Part shown: positions 15,352 to 23,079 of the stretch, one piece after another
Layout: the number at the start of each line of letters is the position of its first letter
How positions within the stretch are numbered: position 1 is the stretch's first letter
Assembly (NCBI RefSeq): GCF_029873255.1
Contig: NZ_CP123622.1
Location: 2,517,001-2,581,000 of the forward strand
DNA: 64,000 nt
Direction of reading: 5' to 3'
Origin: Pigmentibacter sp. JX0631
GTDB taxonomy: Bacteria; Bdellovibrionota_B; Oligoflexia; Silvanigrellales; Silvanigrellaceae
Program-made: the position numbers and the translations under genes
The notes under the pieces: model-generated
What the model was told of the DNA's origin: nothing
Database searches by the model: none
What the model saw: the letters and a program-made list of their open reading frames with translations, nothing else

Positions 15352-17697
15352 TTAAAAGCCAAACTGACTTGGATCTATTCCGTTTTTCTCAAGAAGTTTT
15401 TTGGCATCGTCTTGCAGTTTTTGTACTTCGGGGTTTTTCTTTATTTCTTCTTTGATCTTATTTGTAACTTCTTTTGAAGCATTTTTTATAAATCTTTTTT
15501 GCAGGGGTTCAGTATTAATTGTTACTTCAGGTTTGGAAACAGTTCCTGCTAAATAAAGGGTCAGTTCGAATTCACCTTTGTCATTTAATAAGTACTTTGC
15601 ATAATTACTTTGTTGAATTAATTGTTCTTTAACTGATTTACTGGCGATATATAAAGCAGATCCTGTTAAAGATTCATCAATTCCTATATCTGCGTCGAGC
15701 TTTAGAAAACCTTGTTCAGTATTTATTGAGTTTCTGACAATTAATTTTCCATTTCTTATTTCAAATTCGCCTTTCTGATTTTTCAAACTTTTTTTAGAAT
15801 CTTTATCATCTGACAAGCTTAAATTTTTTAATGAATTATTGTCGATTTTTAGACTAGAAAAAGGGCCTGATTTAATAAATTGATTAAACTGTTCACCAGC
15901 CAATGAAATTAAACTTTTGGTATTTAAAGTTCCATCATTAAAAAGAAAACTACCATTTGCATTTAAATATTTTGAAAGTGATGCTCTTGAATAACCTTTC
16001 GCATTAAAAGTCATTTTAATATCAGCCGAACCTTCAATTGGACTTGATTTTGCATCTGCTTTAATAGTCTTATAAATTTCTTCAACTTTTACATTATTTA
16101 AATTTAGATTACCATTATACATAATTGGATATACAGCTAAATCAACATTCATATTGCTAGTTAAATTTCCGGAAAATAAATTCATAGAAAATTTATTTAA
16201 TGTTGCTGTATAGTTTTTAATTTTTGAATTTAAAATAAAATTTGTAAAATTAAAATTTTCATAGACAAGTTTTCCTATTGAAATTTCAGTGCTGAAGTCT
16301 GATCCAGAAAGAAGTTTCTTTTGTTTATCTGAAAGACTAAATTCATCTTTATTCAAATCTTGTTTTTTACTTTCTGAATTTGCAGAAGAACTTGGAGATT
16401 CATTTTCTTCTTTATTTTCAGCTTTACTTTGGTTTTTTTCTTCATCTTTACTGTTATTTTTTGCCATAAAAGGACTTATTATTTTTGATAAAAATAAGTT
16501 CTTGCTTTGAATTTTTAATGAACCTTTAAGAGGTTTGAATGATTTGCTATCAAATAATAAATTAATATCAGAATCACCTAATTTTGATTGTAAACTTATA
16601 TTTGTATCTAGAGTTTCAGGTGCTGTAAGATAACCTTCAATTTTTCCTTTAAGATTTAAAGTCGCATTAAGAAGCATATCTTTATGTTGAGGTAAAATTT
16701 CTCCCAGTTCGGCTAAATTATTTGAATTAACTAAAAAATTAATATTAGCATTTGATTTATCTAGCAAGCTTAAAGCTACTTTAGCTTTTGTATCTATAGA
16801 TTGTAAATTGAGTTTAAAATCGTCAATAGTGAGTAATCTAGGATTAGCAATACCTGCAAATGCTAAATTAAAAGGAACTGATTTTTTCTTAACAAAAGCA
16901 TTTCTAAAATTAATATCGAGTTTATCAAAACTTAATTTTCCATTAAAAAGAGAATTTTTCCACTCTGTACCATTTAGTTCGGTATTTACGTTTAAAGCTA
17001 AACTAATTAATCCTTTTGCTGTAACATCATTTTCAGAATAATCAACTTCTGTTGAGAAATCTATTTTTGTATCTTTACCAGAACCAATATTTGATATTAT
17101 TAAATTTGTATTTTCTACTTTAGCTACTAAACGTTCCTTTGGCCCATTAACATTAAATAAATTAAACGTTGCATTTCTAATTTCGAATGATTTAATTAAT
17201 ATTTTATCTGTAAAAGAACTTGAACTTTTTGAATTGCCTACTTGAGACGGAAGACTTTCCTCTTGCGGAGAATGTTCTTCATTGGTTTTTTTAAAGCTTT
17301 CTTTTTTTGCTAGAGTAGTTAAATTTGTTTTTCCTGATCCTCTTAAAATATTAACTTCAGGATTTTTTATATCAATTGTACCAACAAATTTACCTTTAAA
17401 AAGCTGCATTAATTCAGTTTTAAATTTAATTTCTTTAACTTTAAAAAGTTCTGTTCCCATAAAAACTTCATCAGTATTTTCAATAGTAACATCTTTAATA
17501 ACAATTCCTAGCCCTGTAAAAATAGTTAATTTCGCTGAGGAAAAGTTTATTCTAGCATTCATTTTTTCTGCGACTGCATTTTGTATTTGCGGTTTAAATT
17601 TATTAAAATCTATAAGAAAAGGAAGAATGAATAAGATTACTATTATAGTTACAAAAAAACTTGATATACCAATGATCCATTTCATTTTTGTATTCAC
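15352..17697 (-). CDS. AsmA family protein
   Basis: A 781-residue protein with one N-terminal membrane helix (about 7-28) and a long periplasmic part. The first 120 residues show the AsmA pattern: FNKFKPQIQNAVAEKMNARI, then IFTGLGIVIKDVTIEN and VKEIKFKTEL. The C-terminal third has the AsmA-like repeat with GSFLFNDGTLNTKSL and KGEFEIRNGKLIVRNS. A Ser/Lys/Glu-rich linker lies near 400-450. AsmA-like proteins are thought to bridge the periplasm and move phospholipids to the outer membrane. The start codon is a GTG at 17697 with AGGCGG five bases upstream; a later ATG (17685) would also keep the helix. Confidence 0.85.
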   Translation of the reverse strand: MNTKMKWIIGISSFFVTIIVILFILPFLIDFNKFKPQIQNAVAEKMNARINFSSAKLTIFTGLGIVIKDVTIENTDEVFMGTELFKVKEIKFKTELMQLFKGKFVGTIDIKNPEVNILRGSGKTNLTTLAKKESFKKTNEEHSPQEESLPSQVGNSKSSSSFTDKILIKSFEIRNATFNLFNVNGPKERLVAKVENTNLIISNIGSGKDTKIDFSTEVDYSENDVTAKGLISLALNVNTELNGTEWKNSLFNGKLSFDKLDINFRNAFVKKKSVPFNLAFAGIANPRLLTIDDFKLNLQSIDTKAKVALSLLDKSNANINFLVNSNNLAELGEILPQHKDMLLNATLNLKGKIEGYLTAPETLDTNISLQSKLGDSDINLLFDSKSFKPLKGSLKIQSKNLFLSKIISPFMAKNNSKDEEKNQSKAENKEENESPSSSANSESKKQDLNKDEFSLSDKQKKLLSGSDFSTEISIGKLVYENFNFTNFILNSKIKNYTATLNKFSMNLFSGNLTSNMNVDLAVYPIMYNGNLNLNNVKVEEIYKTIKADAKSSPIEGSADIKMTFNAKGYSRASLSKYLNANGSFLFNDGTLNTKSLISLAGEQFNQFIKSGPFSSLKIDNNSLKNLSLSDDKDSKKSLKNQKGEFEIRNGKLIVRNSINTEQGFLKLDADIGIDESLTGSALYIASKSVKEQLIQQSNYAKYLLNDKGEFELTLYLAGTVSKPEVTINTEPLQKRFIKNASKEVTNKIKEEIKKNPEVQKLQDDAKKLLEKNGIDPSQFGF

Positions 17698-17713
17698 GAT
17701 TACCGCCTAGTGT

Positions 17714-18703
17714 TTATTTATTTATTTTTAGATCGCTACATTGTTTGATAAATGAAGCACAATATTTAGGGATTTGATCGGAAAAAGCCATCCTTAAATG
17801 CCCTCTTTTTTCATCATTGTGTGCAAAAAAACCAGAAGGAATTTCCATCATCAATGAAGCTACATTATGGTAAGGTGCAATTTTATCTTTCATGCCGTGT
17901 AACCACAATACAGGAGTTCTTATATCTCTAAGAATTCGCCTTTTTTCAAAAGTTTCAGAAACAAAGTAACGGGCTTGTTCTGCGTAGCTTATTGCAGTTT
18001 TAACTCGAATAGGAAAAGACTTGCGTTTAAAGGAGCCAACTGCGGGAAATAAACCATCAAGCCCATAGTAAGAAAATTTATTAACAAAATCTTTCAGCCA
18101 AGCGCTTGGGTATAAATAATTCCATAATTCACCAGCAGCACTTGAATAAGTATTAATACTTAAAGCTGGAGATACTGCTATGACCCCATCTATGTTGCGT
18201 GCGACATCATTCCGAGTAGCTGCAATAAGTGTGTAAGATGCCCCCATGGAGTGACCCATTAAAAAACAAGCTGGTCCTTGGCGCTTTGCGCTGAGACCTA
18301 TTCCTGATTCTGTTCCATATAAGCGTTCTATAAGCAGTGGTAAGCTTCTTGTTGCTTGTTGAAAATCAAGGACAGAAGAACCATTTATTCCATGTCCATC
18401 CCAATCAAATGATAGTACGGACAACCCAGCGGCATTCAAAAACTTTATCCAATGCAAAAGGGGATAAGAGCAATCATCACCCAAACCATGCATTAAAATA
18501 ATTAAAGAATTTTGTGTGCTTTCAAAACCTTTTGGAACAGCTAAAAAAGCCGTTCCTGGTCCTGAAGAAAGGGGAACATCAAAATAACTTATTGAAACAT
18601 CTTGAAGACTATTTTGGGAAAAGTGCCTTCTTCCACTTCCTTCAAACTTCGTATAATTTGTTTGATTTAAGCGTTCTGCTATCCACTTTTCAATTGTATA
18701 CAT
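17714..18703 (-). CDS. Alpha/beta hydrolase (serine esterase/lipase-like)
   Basis: About 329 residues, cytoplasmic, with a canonical hydrolase fold: LIILMHGLGDD (oxyanion region), SFDWDGHG, the nucleophile elbow GHSMGAS (Ser about 152), an acid in HGMKDKIAP and a catalytic His in KRGHLRM. It resembles monoglyceride lipase and lysophospholipase-type enzymes that cleave acyl esters. The start is uncertain: the ATG at 18703 has GGAGG eleven bases upstream, and a longer frame begins 26 codons earlier without a better site. It follows a reverse-strand DOPA-dioxygenase-like gene and precedes asmA by 16 bases, so it may be transcribed with asmA. Confidence 0.75.
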   Translation of the reverse strand: MYTIEKWIAERLNQTNYTKFEGSGRRHFSQNSLQDVSISYFDVPLSSGPGTAFLAVPKGFESTQNSLIILMHGLGDDCSYPLLHWIKFLNAAGLSVLSFDWDGHGINGSSVLDFQQATRSLPLLIERLYGTESGIGLSAKRQGPACFLMGHSMGASYTLIAATRNDVARNIDGVIAVSPALSINTYSSAAGELWNYLYPSAWLKDFVNKFSYYGLDGLFPAVGSFKRKSFPIRVKTAISYAEQARYFVSETFEKRRILRDIRTPVLWLHGMKDKIAPYHNVASLMMEIPSGFFAHNDEKRGHLRMAFSDQIPKYCASFIKQCSDLKINK

Positions 18704-18831
18704 AAATACAATGCCCTCCAAAATTGCACAGTGAGCTTTTCCATCTAGGAGTACATTATAACTACTTCTACTTTGTGACAAATATGAGTGCCATAAAATG
18801 CTATGGCATTTAGCTTTTGTGAACTATAAAA

Positions 18832-19362
18832 TTAATGAGTTAGAATGGTTGGAACTGTATTGGGAGATATATTTGGTGGTTCTTTCATTCCAACCGCATT
18901 CAAATGTGCAGGGATTTTTTCTCCTTTTAAAAGAAGTTGTTTCCCCAACCAAAAACACGTTTTTAGATGATCATCTCTTGGATACAGGGTATTTGTATGA
19001 ATTAAAATACTTAAACCCATTCTATTTAGCATTAACCAAGGAATAATATTTGCAAAATCAGCTTCCGTAAAAGCAACTTCAAATTGTGGAAAAGTGTGGG
19101 GACCTGTAGCAAAATCATACATAATTCCCAATTGAATTCGAAATCTTTCTGCAATTTGTTGGTATAGTAGTTTAGCTATTTCTTTGTTATCTATTGTATA
19201 ATAAACATGCGCGTGAAAATTAATAATTTCTTCTTTTAAGCGAATTTTTCTATCAAATTCTTCACTCTTAAAATATTCTTCTGAATTAAAATTTGGATCA
19301 AAAAAATCTTTTAACTGCGCAAATCCTCCAAGATTCTCATTTGTGAGCTTAATTTCGTCCAT
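18832..19362 (-). CDS. DOPA 4,5-dioxygenase family protein
   Basis: A 176-residue protein that matches the compact DOPA 4,5-dioxygenase family along most of its length: INFHAHVYYTID (His50, His52), IAERFRIQLGI, TGPHTFPQFEVAF (His89) and IPWLMLNRMGLSILIHTNT (His122), then DHLKTCFWLG (His132). These histidines are the likely iron ligands. Plant and fungal relatives open the ring of DOPA to make betalain-type pigments, but the bacterial substrate is generally unknown, and no pigment genes are adjacent. AAAGGA lies just upstream of the ATG. A 40-residue N-terminal lead precedes the domain. Confidence 0.8.
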   Translation of the reverse strand: MDEIKLTNENLGGFAQLKDFFDPNFNSEEYFKSEEFDRKIRLKEEIINFHAHVYYTIDNKEIAKLLYQQIAERFRIQLGIMYDFATGPHTFPQFEVAFTEADFANIIPWLMLNRMGLSILIHTNTLYPRDDHLKTCFWLGKQLLLKGEKIPAHLNAVGMKEPPNISPNTVPTILTH

Positions 19363-19565
19363 AGTTTTTTCCTTTAGCTTTTCTTAAAATAACAAGAGAC
19401 CAAAATGTTGAAAAAATGGGACCTGGAAAATGTAGCATAAAAAAATGTAACTTACTAGTATTAAAGAGTAATTTCAGTATTTGCAAATAATGATTCAGTT
19501 CAAGATATTTACATGATAATTAACCCTATTTTGGTTTATTTGATGAGATCAGAAGGAGTCAAACT

Positions 19566-20093
19566 ATGCGAGAATTTACTTTGGAATCAACAATGAAGGA
19601 AGTTGAAACTCAATTTCCATTTGCAAGATCACTACTACACAGTAAATTTCATGTGGGAGGTTGTGCTACGTGTGGCTATGAACCACAAGAAACAATTACT
19701 CAAGTTGCTGGAAAACATAAAAAAGATGCAGATCTAATGCTTCAGGCTCTTAACTTAGGTTTATTGGATATGCAAAAATCTGAAATAACTGTTGATGAGT
19801 TGGCTGATTTGAAAAAAAGAAATGCTAAAATATTGATCTTAGATGTTCGGGAAGAATGGGAATTTGAAATAGCACATCTGCAAAACTCAATCTTGTTAAC
19901 AGAAAAAAATTTTTCTGAGAATGTAGAAAAATCTAAAAACGTTGAGTGTGTTATTGTAGTATGTCATCATGGGTTAAGATCTATGAACGCAACTTTGTAT
20001 TTAAAAGATAATGGTATTTTAAATGCTCGAAGTTTACAAGGCGGAATAGAAGCGTATAGTATTAAAATAGACAATTCTATTCCGAGATACTAG
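19566..20093 (+). CDS. Rhodanese-like protein with an N-terminal CxxC domain
   Basis: A 175-residue protein. Residues 1 to about 65 form a small helical domain with GGCATCGY (Cys33, Cys36), akin to the DUF1858/ScdA-type N-terminus and possibly able to bind metal. Residues about 73-172 form a rhodanese domain with ILDVREEWEFEIAHL and the active-site loop CHHGLRS (Cys133). Rhodaneses move sulfane sulfur, often in iron-sulfur repair or tRNA thiolation. AGAAGGAG lies eight bases before the ATG. It begins a forward cluster, with a 46-base gap to the Ig-like gene; a shared transcript is possible but not required. Confidence 0.8.
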   Translation: MREFTLESTMKEVETQFPFARSLLHSKFHVGGCATCGYEPQETITQVAGKHKKDADLMLQALNLGLLDMQKSEITVDELADLKKRNAKILILDVREEWEFEIAHLQNSILLTEKNFSENVEKSKNVECVIVVCHHGLRSMNATLYLKDNGILNARSLQGGIEAYSIKIDNSIPRY

Positions 20094-20139
20094 ATTGTTT
20101 AAATATCTTTATTGATTTTATAAAGAAAGAATTTTTGCA

Positions 20140-23079
20140 ATGCCAATTGATGCGCAGAATATTGTATATTTTAATAATATTCAAGCAAATCATCCTGCAT
20201 ATATATCTATTTTACCTGATTATATTAATAAAAATATCCAATGTAAGTTAAATCATACTGGGAAGAATATTCATGTTTTTCAGAAAAAGTGGATATTACA
20301 AACAGAAGATAAACAAAAAGAATTAGAATTACTCAATGAAAATGTTGATTTTTCGGTAGCAAAAAAATATCCAATTATTACTTGCGAAAGTATATTATTT
20401 GATGGAGTTTTATATCGTAAAGAAACTAAAACTTTTTCTGATTTTTTATTTTGGAAAAATTTGTCGCCTGGTGTTTATTTTTACACTTTTTCAAATATAA
20501 GTGAATTTTCCATGAGCGATTTTTTTGGTAAAAAATCTAGTAACAGTTTTTATTACTGTGAAAGTTTATCTGGTACTGAATATGAAAAAAAATTTTGTTC
20601 TCTACTTGATCCAGAAACAGGCCAAATTGAGAAAAAAAATTCTGATAGTCAAATACTTTATCAACTTTTAAATTCAGAAAAATACAGAATTTTTAATATA
20701 AATATCGGTATTAAAAATGAAAAAAAAGTGGAAATAAAAAACAATGTTAAATTTGTCTTAATGCCTTCTGAAGAAAGTAAAAATATTGGAAATATTCCTC
20801 CCAATATTGAATTTTTTGAAACAGGTAAATCAATAAGTTTACTTTGCAACACAAATCAGTTTTTGAATAGTCCAAATAATATAAAATATATCTGGTACGA
20901 AAATGGGAAAAAAATATTAGACGAAAATAAAAATATATTGCCAAGTAAAAAAATTATCTATGGAAATAACTACAGTTGTGAGAATAGTAATGGTTTATCA
21001 AGTAATGTAAAAATTGATTCGAAAATATTAAAAATAGTTGGGAAAAAACAAATTTCGTTTCAAGAGAATGATTTAAGTATTTCTGAAATATACTATACTA
21101 ATACAAACTTAGACGAAAATAAAATTAAATGGAGTTGCTTTGAATCAAATGATCTGAAATGTAAAGTGTTAAAGAAAGATAATAAAATACAAATTACTAT
21201 TGAAGGATTAGATAAAATAAGGCGAGGAAATAAAAATTCATTTGTAACTTTAAAACTAGATACAGAGAATGAATTAATAGAGAAAAAAATTATCCTATAT
21301 TTCTTAAAGTCAGATGAAATAAATCTCCAGAATATTTCTAAAGAAATTACAGTTAAATATAATTCCAAAGTAGACTCTTATGATTGTAATATACCAGATA
21401 ATATTAGAGATATAACTGATTTTCATGTGAAATGGTTTTTAAATGAAAAAGAATTAATTGATTTTAAAGATTCTCTTATTGCAAAAAATAATCAATTTAA
21501 TGGATTACTTAATTGTATTGTTTATGGGAAAAATAAAAATGAATTATTTATCGGTGCTAATGCTAAAAAAATTGTCAATTTTAATGAAAAAAATCCATCT
21601 TGGTTGAAAGAGTCTTATCTTTACAATCCTGAGATAAATAATAAAATGATGTTATTCCAAAATAAAAAAAATCATAACAACAATAAATTAGAATGTTTTA
21701 TTTTGAATACAAGTGGCGATAAAATTACAGAAAATATTTGCAAACTAAATAAAAATGGTTTTAATGAAATAAGTATTACTCAACTTGATTTTCACATAAT
21801 TTCTGAATATTTAAAGAAAAACGAAATATTCGATATATTTAATCTCCCTAAATTACCGCTTTTAATTAGATTTTTTGAAGATAAAAAAGTAACTGATTAT
21901 TATTCAACATTTAAAATAATTATTCCAAATTATAAGCCAGTAATATTATCTTCTGGTTTGATTACTAATAATAATTCTCAAAATTGTTACGCCATAGTTA
22001 GTAATCCACAAAAACTTTTCCTCTCAGCAGAGTTTTATTTAGTAAAGAATAAAATTAAAAAAAATATTTCACCTTTTGATAAATTTGATCAAAATAGTCA
22101 GCAAGAAGTGTTTAAGAATAGTTTTAGTAATTTCGATGTGTTTCAGTATAAATTTAAGTTTGAAAAAAAAGAAGATTCTTGTTTAATTAACATATCAAAT
22201 GGAACACAAAGTTCTTTTAGCAAAGCTAAGCTTGTTTCTGAAGATAAAATGAAAAAAGATATAAAAGCATTAGAACATTTAAATTTGCATCAAAAAAATA
22301 TATCAAGTAACTTGATCTTCGGTCGGAAAAATAAATTACTTATTTCAGAACTAAATAAATCAGTGAATGATTTAGAAAGTATTGAAACTGAATTTAAAAT
22401 TGATAAAAAAAGAAATAATTCAGAAAATTTATTTTATTTAGATTATTTTTATAAAGATAGTAAAACTTATTTAAATGTATATTTTCCATTAAAAATATTT
22501 TTCGATAATAACGAGTTAGTTCAAAAAAATATTCCACTAGCTAATCATCAAAAAAGTAAAGAAAATTTTTCTAATTTCTTTTTTTCATCAAGAATTTATC
22601 AAGATAGTAAAAATAAAAATAGATTTTATTGTGAAGTTACAAGTAATGATTCTAAATATCTAAAAGATTTAAATTTCTCTATTTTTTTAAATTCTGAAAT
22701 GATTCAAGAAAGAATTGGAGATATTCAAGGAGTATTTTTTGATATAGATAACTATGAAATTGGAGACAATGTTATTTGTCAGATTGAGTCCAAGGAGATG
22801 TTTGATAGGTCTTCTTTTAATCAGAAAGAACAAAGTGAACTTCAGTCTTTTTGTATTGCGCGTGATTATAATAATTCTATTTTTAAATTTTCATGTCCAG
22901 CAATAGTTGCAACTAAAATAAATTCTAAGGAAATAAAATTTGCATTAAAAGATTTCTTAATTCGAAATTTCAAAAATTATAGTGATATAGATGCTGTAAA
23001 TGTAAATATTTGGAGTCTATCTGAAAAAAATAAATATAGTATATCAATGAGTTTTAAAAATGTTTTAGAGGAGCTTTAA
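20140..23079 (+). CDS. Large protein with Ig-like segments, unknown function
   Basis: A 979-residue Asn/Lys/Ile-rich protein with no visible signal peptide or membrane segment. Several stretches look like immunoglobulin-type domains: a Cys, then a Trp in KYIWYENGKKI, then YSCENSNG with the second Cys about 30 residues later (near 230-295), and a similar VKWFLNEKEL...LLNCIVYG around 430-470. Cys/Trp pairs recur near 350 and 900. Such domains normally act outside the cytoplasm, so the lack of a leader is odd; the ribosome-binding site is AAAGAAAG and no better upstream start was seen. The stop overlaps the next start as TAATG, so it is translationally coupled to the LdcA-Mpl fusion. No family was recognised. 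Confidence 0.55.
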   Translation: MPIDAQNIVYFNNIQANHPAYISILPDYINKNIQCKLNHTGKNIHVFQKKWILQTEDKQKELELLNENVDFSVAKKYPIITCESILFDGVLYRKETKTFSDFLFWKNLSPGVYFYTFSNISEFSMSDFFGKKSSNSFYYCESLSGTEYEKKFCSLLDPETGQIEKKNSDSQILYQLLNSEKYRIFNINIGIKNEKKVEIKNNVKFVLMPSEESKNIGNIPPNIEFFETGKSISLLCNTNQFLNSPNNIKYIWYENGKKILDENKNILPSKKIIYGNNYSCENSNGLSSNVKIDSKILKIVGKKQISFQENDLSISEIYYTNTNLDENKIKWSCFESNDLKCKVLKKDNKIQITIEGLDKIRRGNKNSFVTLKLDTENELIEKKIILYFLKSDEINLQNISKEITVKYNSKVDSYDCNIPDNIRDITDFHVKWFLNEKELIDFKDSLIAKNNQFNGLLNCIVYGKNKNELFIGANAKKIVNFNEKNPSWLKESYLYNPEINNKMMLFQNKKNHNNNKLECFILNTSGDKITENICKLNKNGFNEISITQLDFHIISEYLKKNEIFDIFNLPKLPLLIRFFEDKKVTDYYSTFKIIIPNYKPVILSSGLITNNNSQNCYAIVSNPQKLFLSAEFYLVKNKIKKNISPFDKFDQNSQQEVFKNSFSNFDVFQYKFKFEKKEDSCLINISNGTQSSFSKAKLVSEDKMKKDIKALEHLNLHQKNISSNLIFGRKNKLLISELNKSVNDLESIETEFKIDKKRNNSENLFYLDYFYKDSKTYLNVYFPLKIFFDNNELVQKNIPLANHQKSKENFSNFFFSSRIYQDSKNKNRFYCEVTSNDSKYLKDLNFSIFLNSEMIQERIGDIQGVFFDIDNYEIGDNVICQIESKEMFDRSSFNQKEQSELQSFCIARDYNNSIFKFSCPAIVATKINSKEIKFALKDFLIRNFKNYSDIDAVNVNIWSLSEKNKYSISMSFKNVLEEL

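Noticed and set aside
18798-19046. Forward open frame of 82 codons
   Set aside because: It lies antisense to the DOPA-dioxygenase-family gene, whose family match is strong, and has no ribosome-binding site.
19540-19560. FNR-like site TTGATGAGATCA before the rhodanese gene
   Set aside because: Its half-sites are three bases apart rather than four, so it does not fit the FNR box.
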